Assembly (NCBI GenBank): GCA_913046825.1
Contig: CAJWTF010000096.1
Coordinates: 1 to 14,398, forward strand
Source: an uncultured Rickettsiales bacterium
Lineage (GTDB): Bacteria; Pseudomonadota; Alphaproteobacteria; UBA8366
Direction of reading: 5' to 3'
Length of the DNA: 14,398 nucleotides
The position numbers and the translations under genes were made by a program. The notes under the pieces were generated by a model, which worked only from the letters and a program-made list of their open reading frames with translations, made no database searches and was not told the origin of the DNA. Of the stretch, positions 5,862 through 12,929 are shown one piece after another; position 1 is the first letter of the stretch, and each line of letters begins with the position of its first letter.

Positions 5862-6626
5862 CTATACTTGAGCTACGATAAACAAACGGCGGAACGGAAA
5901 CAATGTTTTGCCATCGCTTTGCGGCGGATAGTGCGCAAAGACGTTCTTCTTGTATTCCGCCTCGAAGGTGGATTTCTCCGGCTCTTCGAGCGCGTCCAGG
6001 AACGGTTTCAGCCACGAACCCTTCACATATTCCGGCACCGGGTTCTCACCGTCCAAAATTTGTTGATACTCGGTCTCCCAAAGATCGAGAGATTGTACCA
6101 ACGGCGTGAGGAGGTCGTAGTAGAAATTCGGCGGGCTCGTGGGCTCGTCCCGGATCAGTGGCTCCAGCCTGTCCTTCCAGTCGCCGTCGCGGATCGTCTC
6201 GTAGACCGTGGTGTGCGAGCGTGCCATGAAATTGCGCGGCATTTGAATAGCTATATAGCCGCCGGGCTTCACCCATTTCAACAGATCGGGGAAGACATTG
6301 GTGTGGCCCTTCACCCATTGCAAAACCGCGTTTGAATAAAGCAGGTTGAACGGCTCATCCGGCGTCCATTCGGACAGGTCCGCCTCGATCCATTCCATAT
6401 CGGGATGGGCAACGCGGGCCTTCTCCAGCATCTCGGCGGAGCTATCGAGGCCGACGATCTTCGCATCCGGCCAGCGTCCTTGCAGAAATTGTGTGACATT
6501 ACCGGGGCCGCAGCCGAGGTCGAGGATACGCGCGGGCGCATCCATCGGCACAGCAGATAAAAGGTCGAGGGCAGGGCGGATACGGTGTCCGCCGAAGGTT
6601 AGGTATTGTGCGGGATCCCAGGTCAT
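5862..6626 (-). CDS. tam: Trans-aconitate 2-methyltransferase
   Basis: 254 residues, almost the length of E. coli Tam (252), beginning MTWDPAQYLTF as in that family. SAM-binding motif I is ILDLGCGPGN (34-43), and the acidic loop after strand 2 is GLDSSAEML (59-67, with D61). LLYSNAVLQWV (95-105), QMPRNF (128-133) and the C-terminal FPFRRLFIVA are also Tam-like. Tam is a cytosolic enzyme that methylates trans-aconitate, formed spontaneously from cis-aconitate and an inhibitor of aconitase, to its monomethyl ester using S-adenosylmethionine. Its ATG overlaps the TGA of the upstream monooxygenase gene in an ATGA (6623-6626), so the two are probably translationally coupled. The lipoprotein gene follows 26 bp downstream. 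Related small SAM methyltransferases exist, but the match along the whole length makes Tam the best call. Confidence 0.9.
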   Translation of the reverse strand: MTWDPAQYLTFGGHRIRPALDLLSAVPMDAPARILDLGCGPGNVTQFLQGRWPDAKIVGLDSSAEMLEKARVAHPDMEWIEADLSEWTPDEPFNLLYSNAVLQWVKGHTNVFPDLLKWVKPGGYIAIQMPRNFMARSHTTVYETIRDGDWKDRLEPLIRDEPTSPPNFYYDLLTPLVQSLDLWETEYQQILDGENPVPEYVKGSWLKPFLDALEEPEKSTFEAEYKKNVFAHYPPQSDGKTLFPFRRLFIVAQV

Positions 6627-7678
6627 GAAGCTTCTCGTTGTGAGTTTTCAAAATGGCGGGGTTGTAAGTCGAAAGCTTTGGCGATCAGTTCGTAAGAGCG
6701 CACCCGTGCTGAAAATTCATAGCAGTTGGAAAGGATAATGAATTCGTCCACATCGTAACGGGACGCCATTTCCTCTATCTCCGCTTTCACTTTATCGGGC
6801 GTTCCGAAAATTAGACGTTGGCGATTCTGCTCAATGCGCCGCAGCTCAATCTCGGAATAAGTATGAGCGGCGGCGGTCTCGGGACTCGGCATAGGGCCGT
6901 GCTGCCCCCGGTCGGCACGCAACCGGTGCAGGTCTCGGGTGGAGACGATCCGCTCTGCCTCTTCCTCGGTCTCCGCACAGAGCACGAATATACCCATATT
7001 GACGGTAGGCTTCTCCATACTGTCGGAGATCTGAAAGTTTTCTCGGTACATTCGGAGGAGCGCATCCGCGTCGATCGGATTGATAAAATGTGCGTAAGAG
7101 AGACCCATGCCGAAGCGCGCGGCGAGGGTCGTGCTACCTTCGCTCGACGCCAGGATCCAGATTTCGGGGATACTGTCTGCCTTTGGTGTCGCTTGTACGC
7201 CGGCTAACGGATGGTCCGTCGGTAAGTCGTCGCTCAGAAAAGCCGCCATGTCGCGGATTTTCGCGGGAAAATACTCAATGCCGACTTGCGAGCCATAGGC
7301 CAGTGCGATCGCCGTTCGGTGGTCGCTTCCCGGCGCGCGGCCGACCCCGAGGTCAATACGGCCCGGATACATATTCTCCAGGACTTTGAAATTCTCGGCG
7401 ACCTTATACGGGCTGTAGTGGCTCAGCATGACGCCGCCAGAGCCGACCCGCATCTCGCGTGTCGCAGCGGCGACCCGGGTCACCATGATCTCCGGTGCGG
7501 GGCCTGCGAGACCTTCGGTACCGTGATGTTCGGCCAGCCAATAGCGGTGGTACCCGAGGATTTCGACGCGCTGGGCGAGTTCAACGGTCTCCCGGATGGC
7601 ATCGGCAGGTGTGCCCCCTTCGCGGATTGGCGATTGGTCTAGCACGCTAAGACGGATATTCTGTGATGAATTGGTCAT
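6623..7678 (-). CDS. LLM-class flavin-dependent oxidoreductase (YhbW-like)
   Basis: 351 residues from ATG 7678, starting near LSVLDQSPIREGG (10-22). GYHRYWLAEHHG (42-53), the MRVGSGGVMLSHYSPYKVAE stretch (76-95), YPGRIDLGVGRAPGSD (104-119) and IWILASS are hallmarks of the bacterial luciferase-like TIM-barrel family. They match the E. coli YhbW subgroup closely. Such enzymes use reduced flavin and oxygen, but the substrate of this subgroup is unknown. The open frame extends 63 codons further upstream (to 7867), but that part is proline/arginine-rich, is antisense to the DUF3572 gene and lacks family similarity, so the shorter start is used. No clear Shine-Dalgarno precedes 7678. It is divergent from DUF3572 with only 41 bp between starts. 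The stop overlaps the start of tam, indicating an operon. Confidence 0.87.
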   Translation of the reverse strand: MTNSSQNIRLSVLDQSPIREGGTPADAIRETVELAQRVEILGYHRYWLAEHHGTEGLAGPAPEIMVTRVAAATREMRVGSGGVMLSHYSPYKVAENFKVLENMYPGRIDLGVGRAPGSDHRTAIALAYGSQVGIEYFPAKIRDMAAFLSDDLPTDHPLAGVQATPKADSIPEIWILASSEGSTTLAARFGMGLSYAHFINPIDADALLRMYRENFQISDSMEKPTVNMGIFVLCAETEEEAERIVSTRDLHRLRADRGQHGPMPSPETAAAHTYSEIELRRIEQNRQRLIFGTPDKVKAEIEEMASRYDVDEFIILSNCYEFSARVRSYELIAKAFDLQPRHFENSQREAS

Positions 7679-7719
7679 GGGACACGCACAATAGCGCGGA
7701 TGGCGCGGGTTTAGAAAGA

Positions 7720-8001
7720 ATGAAATTGTCGCAATCGCAGGCAGAAGTCCTGGCGCTTCAGGCCTTGGGCTATATCGCGTGCGATGAAGAGTTGTTACCG
7801 AGGTTCCTCGCGTTGACAGGAATGGATGCGGAAGGCCTGCGAGCGGCAGCCGCGGAGACGGGCACATTGATAGCGGTCATCGATTTCATTATGTTCGATG
7901 ATGCCTCGGTGACGGGGTTTGCCGAACATGCTGAAATAGAGCCCGAAGCGGTCGCACGGATTCGCTTTTTGTTGGCAGGGCCGGAAGTCGATCCTGTCTA
8001 A
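7720..8001 (+). CDS. DUF3572 family protein
   Basis: 93 residues from ATG 7720, reading MKLSQSQAEVLALQALGYIA, then LLPRFLALTGMDAEGLRAAA, then IAVIDFIMFDDASVTGFAEH. This pattern (an 'aealAlqaLgflA.d...l.rFla.sGl....lR..a' helical core followed by 'vLdfll.dd..l..Fa') matches DUF3572, a small, probably all-helical alphaproteobacterial family with no known function. The open frame reaches back to 7663, but the first 19 residues do not resemble the family and would overlap the start of the divergent monooxygenase. Only a weak AGAAAG precedes the chosen ATG. The sulfurtransferase gene follows 33 bp later on the same strand, suggesting co-transcription. Confidence 0.8.
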   Translation: MKLSQSQAEVLALQALGYIACDEELLPRFLALTGMDAEGLRAAAAETGTLIAVIDFIMFDDASVTGFAEHAEIEPEAVARIRFLLAGPEVDPV

Positions 8002-8034
8002 CGTCCTCCCGTTACATTCAATGGATATTTAGCG

Positions 8035-8874
8035 ATGACCGAAATTGGATACGCATACCCGGACTTGCTTTGGACACCGGATCAATTGTCGGCACGCCTC
8101 GATGATCCGTCGGTGAAGGTCGTCGATGTACGGCCGGGAGAGCGATTTTCGATGGGGCATATCCCGGGCGCGCACCACTATGCGATCTATGCGGTGAATT
8201 GCGACGATACAGATGAAGCACCGTTGAATTCCTTCGTCCGCATGTGGGCGTTCTTGCTGGGGAGCAGGGGTATTTCCCACGACGACACGATTGTGCTGTG
8301 TGGAGAGATTACCGGTATGACCAGTACTCGGGGGTTTTGGTTTCTCGAGTATTTGGGACATAGGAACGTGCATATCCTCGACGGGGGATACACGGCCTGG
8401 GCCGATGCCGGATTGGCGACAACACGAGATGCTGATGTCACACCCGCAGTGCCGTTTCACTTTACGCCGAAACCCGAGAAGGTCGCGACTTACAAGGATG
8501 TCTTGCGGGTGATCGACGCGCCGAACGGGCTCGTGCTCGATACCAGGTCACGGTTGGAATTTACCGGCGAAGATGTCCGCGCGGCGCGGGGTGGCGCCAT
8601 ACCGGGGGCCGTTCATGTGGAGTGGCTGAACAATTTGACAGCTGACGGTAAAATGAAACCGGCCGAAGAATTGCGCCGTCAGTTCGAAGCGGCGGGGGTG
8701 ACCCGGGACAAGGAAATTATAGCTTACTGCCAGACCGGTTATAGGTCCGCACACGCCTATACGGCGCTCAGGTTGCTTGGATATGAGAGGGTGCGGAACT
8801 ATCTAGGCTCCTGGCGGGAATGGGGCGACAAAACTCATCTGCCTATCGAAACCCGTGCGGCTACGCCATCCTGA
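8035..8874 (+). CDS. Two-domain rhodanese sulfurtransferase (thiosulfate / 3-mercaptopyruvate type)
   Basis: 279 residues forming two rhodanese domains. The N-terminal domain (about 11-130) has VVDVRPGERFSMGHIPGAHH (29-48) and HILDGGYTAW (113-122). The C-terminal domain (about 150-270) has LDTRSRLEFTGED (168-180), AIPGAVHVEWLN (188-199) and the catalytic loop CQTGYRSA with C232. The last two residues of that loop resemble thiosulfate sulfurtransferases rather than the CG[S/T]GVT loop of 3-mercaptopyruvate enzymes, but this distinction is not firm. The family moves a sulfane sulfur onto cyanide or thiols through a cysteine persulfide, usually in the cytosol; no signal peptide is seen. ATG 8035 lacks a strong ribosome site. 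The stop (TGA 8872-8874) touches the stop of a small minus-strand gene. The DUF3572 gene is 33 bp upstream. Confidence 0.87.
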   Translation: MTEIGYAYPDLLWTPDQLSARLDDPSVKVVDVRPGERFSMGHIPGAHHYAIYAVNCDDTDEAPLNSFVRMWAFLLGSRGISHDDTIVLCGEITGMTSTRGFWFLEYLGHRNVHILDGGYTAWADAGLATTRDADVTPAVPFHFTPKPEKVATYKDVLRVIDAPNGLVLDTRSRLEFTGEDVRAARGGAIPGAVHVEWLNNLTADGKMKPAEELRRQFEAAGVTRDKEIIAYCQTGYRSAHAYTALRLLGYERVRNYLGSWREWGDKTHLPIETRAATPS

Positions 8875-9054
8875 TTATTTGGGTGCGACCTCAAACGAGA
8901 GGGGGTGTCGGCCGCTCAGCGCGATCATTCTATCAAGCGCCGCATATGCGGCTTCGTTGAGTTCCGAAGCCTCATGCGTACCAGCGTGACGGATTAAATT
9001 GTCGGCCCAGTCTTTCTGACCGCTTGCGTAATTTTCGCAGTTCAATGTGATCAT
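8875..9054 (-). CDS. Small uncharacterised protein, 59 aa
   Basis: The minus-strand frame from ATG 9054 to TAA 8875-8877 encodes 59 residues. It begins MITLNCENYASGQKDWADNL and contains ELNEAAYAALDRMIAL; it ends PLSFEVAPK. The ATG follows a purine-rich GGGGCAGGACA, with AGGA 2 nt before the ATG. The stop lies exactly against the sulfurtransferase stop. The composition is that of a soluble, partly helical cytosolic protein with a balanced charge and no signal or membrane segment. I do not recognise a family. It is shorter than usual gene-calling cut-offs, so it could be missed in annotations. The tail-to-tail packing and plausible amino-acid content support it; no homology evidence is available. 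Confidence 0.5.
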   Translation of the reverse strand: MITLNCENYASGQKDWADNLIRHAGTHEASELNEAAYAALDRMIALSGRHPLSFEVAPK

Positions 9055-9624
9055 TGTCCTGCCCCTGCCTTTCTGGCGTCGGCAGCGTTAACATAGTGAC
9101 ATGGGGCCGACTGCGAAGTGACACGGGTCACAGAAGATGCGAAAAACGATCAGGCGGCACGGATTTCCGATGCGGCATCGACGCACGGCAAGTCCTGCCC
9201 ACTGTCTTTGTCGATCTGGAAGTTCGGTTGCAGCGAAAGCGCTAACAGTCGGCTGATCACCAACATCGCGTATACACGGTCGGCAGCGCCGTTATCCAAT
9301 TCTGCCTTTTCCGGGAGTATTTCCGCCGAACTCTTTTTGATCTTCTGAGTATTTTCCTTAATCCACCTGTATCACAAAATTCCCCTTTCGAAATTTGAGC
9401 CTTCGACGGGTCCTGACCCGGCGGTTCGGTTACTGCGTTAATCAATTCCTTTAACGCATTCGTCGTGCCATGAATTATGCTGCAGTGGACTTAGCGACAT
9501 GGCCGGGCTAAACCTGCATTGTTGAACTTCCGCGATCGTTCGCAATTTTCGCAACCAAGTGCCTCAGCTTGATGTTCGCCGCCCGCACCATTGATTTTTC
9601 CCAAGCGAAAGTGAGAGCCACGCC
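9055..9624. other. Long intergenic region upstream of the TPR/O-GlcNAc transferase
   Basis: 570 bp with no secure gene. On the minus strand a 74-codon open frame (9371 to TGA 9150-9152) has protein-like composition in its latter part but only a TTG (9299) as start, and I do not recognise it. The plus-strand open frames here are rich in Ser and Leu and look like antisense shadows. The stretch also holds the hairpin GTGAC-ACGG-GTCAC (9118-9131) and a perfect 8-bp inverted repeat at 9434-9458. The promoter of the transferase probably lies between 9460 and 9610, but no convincing -35/-10 pair was seen. Confidence 0.5.
9434..9458. promoter_or_regulatory. Inverted repeat TGCGTTAA-N9-TTAACGCA, candidate operator or hairpin
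   Basis: TGCGTTAA (9434-9441) and TTAACGCA (9451-9458) are perfect reverse complements around a 9-base spacer, about 170 bp before the TPR/O-GlcNAc transferase start. Another GCGTTAA half-site occurs at 9085-9091. The 17-bp distance between arm centres could suit a dimeric regulator; no regulator gene is nearby. Confidence 0.35.
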
Positions 9625-11571
9625 ATGAGTGAACCAGGAGTGTCGGCAATCCGTGCAGCGCTGGAGCGAGGCGATGCCGTCGAAGCAGAATTGCTGGCGC
9701 GTGATGCGCTGGAGCTCGACACTGAAGATGCGCTGCTTCATGCATATCTTGGCTCCATTTTGATGGCGCGCGGTAATGTCATTGAAGCGTTGCCGCAATA
9801 TCAGATGGCGATACAGCTACAGCCCGGAGTCGCGGCATACTATAATGAACTTGGCAATGCGTTGGCGGCATGTGGGGATTTCGAAGCGGCCACCGTGGCG
9901 CTCCGAGAGGCGGCCAAGTTATCCCCGGAGCTTCCGGAAATTCACAACAATCTCGGCAATGTGCGGCGCGCGTCGGGCGACCGTGTCGCAGCTGCCGAAG
10001 ACTATAGGCAAGCCTTGGCGCGGCGGTCTGATTATCCGGAGGCATGGAGTAATTTGGGGGTCGTTCTGCAGGAGTTGGACGACCTGGACGGTGCTGAAGA
10101 CGCCTATCGCCAAGCCATCGAAATTGACGACGGGAATTCGTTTGCATTGACCCATTTGGGCGTTGTCTTGGCGGCGAAGGGTGAATTAACCGCGGCGGAA
10201 TCAGCTCACCGCAAGGCGATTGCAAGCAATTCCAATCTTCCCGCACCTTACAACAACCTTGGTATTGTCCTGAAGGATCAGGGTCGTCTCGATGAAGCGC
10301 GGCAGTCTTACGAGCGCGCGATGCAAATGAACCCGATGGAGCCCAGTATCCGGTCGAATGCGCTTTTGGCGCGCTGTTGTTCGCCAAACATTTGCGAAGA
10401 CAGTTTGTTCGCCCAACACATGATCTTTGGAGAACGCTTCGAGACACAGCGAGAGATGAATTTCGACATGTCCGCTCGGTCCGACGCGCGCATGAGGATT
10501 GGATATGTGTCGCCCGATTTTTACAGTCATTCGGTGTCGTCATTTATCGAACCCATTATCGAAGCGCACGATCGTGGTGCATTCCACGTGACCTGCTATT
10601 CGGATGTGATCGGTGGAGATGAGGTGACATGGAGATTGAAAGCATCGGCGGACATGTGGTGCGACACCGCGCAAGAGAGCGACGACGAACTCTACCAACG
10701 CATTCTCGCGGATAAAATCGATATTCTGGTCGATCTCGCGGGACATACGGGCGACAATCGCCTGCCGGTCTTTGCCCGCCGCGCCGCGCCCGTTCAGGTC
10801 ACTTGGGTCGGATATCCGTCGACCACCGGCCTTTCGCGGATGGATTATCGAATAACGGACCGATGGGCCGATCCGGAGGGGGATGCGGACCGCTGGCATA
10901 GCGAAAGCCTGTTGCGGCTGGAGCCCGGATTTTTGTGCTACCACGCGCCGGACGACGCACCTTTGCCGGACAAGCCGGATGGTGCCGCGCTGACATTTGG
11001 GTCGTTCAACAACTTTACGAAGATCAATGACACGGTGCTCGATGTCTGGGCGGCCTTGCTGCTGGCCGAACCCGCGGCGCGGTTGTTATTGAAATGCCGG
11101 CAACTCGCGGATGACCAAGTGCGCCGCCGGTTGGCCGCCGCATTTGGCACGCGATCGATCAAGGCGGATCGTTTGGTACTGCATGGACGGGTCGCCTCTC
11201 GCACCGATCACTTGGCCCTCTATGGTGAGGTCGATGTGGCGCTCGATACGTTTCCCTATAACGGCACGACGACGACATGCGAAGCGCTATGGATGGGCGT
11301 CCCGGTCGTGACGATGACAGGAGAACGACATGCGGCGCGCGTCGGAGAAAGCCTGCTGCGACGCGTCGATTGGGATGCATGGGTGGCTAAGTCTGCCGAA
11401 GAGTATGTCGAAATCGCCCGCGAGTTGGCGCGAAGCCGACCAGCACCGTCCAAGGTTCGCAATCAATTGGCGTTGTCATCGGTCATGGACGGCAAGGCCG
11501 TCACCGCAGCACTGGAGGCGTCTTATCGTGAGATTTGGCGTCGCCGCCGTGAGGGAGAGGCTCCATCCTGA
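9625..11571 (+). CDS. TPR-containing O-linked N-acetylglucosamine transferase, SPINDLY family (GT41)
   Basis: 648 residues. Residues 36-239 are six uninterrupted 34-residue TPR units, shown by LGSIL, LGNAL, LGNVR, LGVVL, LGVVL and LGIVL recurring at fixed spacing; these form the protein-binding superhelix. The GT41 catalytic part follows: RIGYVSPDFYSHSV (291-304, with H302 at the conserved catalytic-domain histidine), DLAGHTGDNRLPVFARRAAP (370-389), WVGYPSTTGL (394-403), TFGSFNNFTKIND (457-469, with the UDP-contact lysine K466) and DTFPYNGTTTTCEALWMGVP (541-560). The family attaches GlcNAc or related sugars to Ser/Thr of proteins in the cytosol; bacterial targets are often flagellins or adhesins, but none is encoded here. 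ATG 9625 has only a weak GAGAG upstream. Its stop overlaps the likely CTG start of the MATE gene. Family assignment is firm; sugar and target are unknown. Confidence 0.92.
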   Translation: MSEPGVSAIRAALERGDAVEAELLARDALELDTEDALLHAYLGSILMARGNVIEALPQYQMAIQLQPGVAAYYNELGNALAACGDFEAATVALREAAKLSPELPEIHNNLGNVRRASGDRVAAAEDYRQALARRSDYPEAWSNLGVVLQELDDLDGAEDAYRQAIEIDDGNSFALTHLGVVLAAKGELTAAESAHRKAIASNSNLPAPYNNLGIVLKDQGRLDEARQSYERAMQMNPMEPSIRSNALLARCCSPNICEDSLFAQHMIFGERFETQREMNFDMSARSDARMRIGYVSPDFYSHSVSSFIEPIIEAHDRGAFHVTCYSDVIGGDEVTWRLKASADMWCDTAQESDDELYQRILADKIDILVDLAGHTGDNRLPVFARRAAPVQVTWVGYPSTTGLSRMDYRITDRWADPEGDADRWHSESLLRLEPGFLCYHAPDDAPLPDKPDGAALTFGSFNNFTKINDTVLDVWAALLLAEPAARLLLKCRQLADDQVRRRLAAAFGTRSIKADRLVLHGRVASRTDHLALYGEVDVALDTFPYNGTTTTCEALWMGVPVVTMTGERHAARVGESLLRRVDWDAWVAKSAEEYVEIARELARSRPAPSKVRNQLALSSVMDGKAVTAALEASYREIWRRRREGEAPS

Positions 11572-12929
11572 GGTCGGCAGTCTCGCGTTGGGTTGATCCG
11601 GAGACGAACCGGCGTCTTTGGCGGATGTCTGGGCCGATGATCCTTGCGAATGTGGCAATCCCTTTGCGGGGCGCTGTTGATACCGCGATGGTTGGACATC
11701 TTGCCGAACCATATTTCCTCGTCGCTGTTGCCACGGGGACAACAGTATTTAACTTTATTTTCTTCGCTTTTAATTGCTTGCGTATGGGGACGACCGCGCC
11801 GACCGCGCAGGCCTCCGGAAGTGGTGATAGTGACGAAGTGCGGGCGATCCTCTGGCGCGCACTCTGTTTGTCGATTCTTATTTCGACTGGGCTCGTCTTA
11901 TTGCAATTGCCGATCATCGACTCTGCTCTCTGGATGATCTCTGCCAGCGCCGAAGCGGAAACTCATGCGCGGACCTTCTTCCTCATCCGTATTTGGGCGA
12001 TGCCGGCCGCTCTCGCGACATATGCGGTTGTCGGTTGGCTTTACGGATTGGAGGATGCGCGGGTTCCGTTGGTGCTGCAGATAACGACCAACGTTATTAA
12101 CATTGCGCTCGATTTTCTGTTCGTTTTCGGCTTCGGTTGGGGCGTTGCCGGTGTTGCGATGGCGGGCTTGATCGCAGATTTCGCCGGCCTCTCCATTGCC
12201 TTCTTCGTCATCTTCAGGCGTCTCGGTTCGATCGGTGGCACGACGCATTGGAGCTGTGTTTTCGATGTTAGGCGTATGCGCCGGATGTTGGCGATTAATC
12301 GCGATATCTTCTTACGTACATTCTGCGTGGTATCGGTCTCTGCGATTTTTATCGCGCGTAGTGCCGAGCTGGGTGATTTGGAAGCTGCGGCTAATCAGAT
12401 CTTATTGAACTTCCTGATGTTTACCTCCTTCGGCATAGACGGCTTAGCTTTTGCCGCGGAGGCAATGATCGGTGAGGCTATTGGCAAGAGAAACTTGTCG
12501 CGATTCCAGATCGCGGTGCGGGGCGTTTTGTTATGGACGGCTGTCTTCGCGGTGGTCAACACGGCGATCTATTGGCTGTTCGGACTATCGATCGTTTATC
12601 TTATGACCGATATTGAATCCGTGCGGCGGACGGCGGAACTTTATATCGCCTGGTCTATCGCTATGCCTATCGTTTCTTCATGGGCATTCACATTCGATGG
12701 GATATTTATTGGTGCGACCCGAACGCGGACGTTGCGGAATTCGATGTTTGCCGCTTTCGCCGTCTTTCTTGCTGTTGTCTTCGCGGTGTCGCCGTATATG
12801 GAAAACCACGGGCTATGGCTCGCTTTCTTCCTGTTTTTAACTTTGCGCGGAGCGATCTTAGCCTCGCTGTATCCGCGATTGAGACGAAGCCTTGAAGCAG
12901 TCGCGGTGGAGGACGGCAACCGCCTCTAG
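11568..12929 (+). CDS. MATE-family (DinF-like) multidrug/metabolite exporter, likely CTG start
   Basis: A very hydrophobic protein with about 12 predicted membrane helices. The MATE N-terminal pattern is WRMSGPMILANVAIPLRGA, followed by VDTAMVGHL. The mid-protein YGLEDARVPLVLQITTNVIN, followed by ALDFLFVFGFGWGVAGVAMA, matches the DinF branch of Na+/H+-coupled exporters. The first ATG is 11625, but the family-like sequence RRLWR and the open frame continue upstream. A CTG at 11568 overlaps the TGA of the O-GlcNAc transferase (CTGA). It lies 7 nt after GGGAGAGG (11553-11560), whereas ATG 11625 has no ribosome site. I therefore annotate from CTG (453 residues), with 11625 (434 residues) as the conservative alternative. 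The substrate is unknown. The last 72 bases overlap the convergent rlmD. Confidence 0.85.
   Translation: MRSAVSRWVDPETNRRLWRMSGPMILANVAIPLRGAVDTAMVGHLAEPYFLVAVATGTTVFNFIFFAFNCLRMGTTAPTAQASGSGDSDEVRAILWRALCLSILISTGLVLLQLPIIDSALWMISASAEAETHARTFFLIRIWAMPAALATYAVVGWLYGLEDARVPLVLQITTNVINIALDFLFVFGFGWGVAGVAMAGLIADFAGLSIAFFVIFRRLGSIGGTTHWSCVFDVRRMRRMLAINRDIFLRTFCVVSVSAIFIARSAELGDLEAAANQILLNFLMFTSFGIDGLAFAAEAMIGEAIGKRNLSRFQIAVRGVLLWTAVFAVVNTAIYWLFGLSIVYLMTDIESVRRTAELYIAWSIAMPIVSSWAFTFDGIFIGATRTRTLRNSMFAAFAVFLAVVFAVSPYMENHGLWLAFFLFLTLRGAILASLYPRLRRSLEAVAVEDGNRL

Noticed and set aside
6818..7642. Plus-strand open frames across the flavin monooxygenase
   Set aside because: Antisense to a gene with clear family motifs; composition is shadow-like.
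9118..9348. 76-codon plus-strand open frame in the long spacer
   Set aside because: Ser/Leu-rich with no domain or ribosome site; it looks like the complement of the minus-strand open frame.
9779..10543. 254-codon minus-strand open frame in the TPR region
   Set aside because: It is antisense to six regular TPR units, and repetitive Arg/Pro/Ser composition is expected from the complement of TPR codons.
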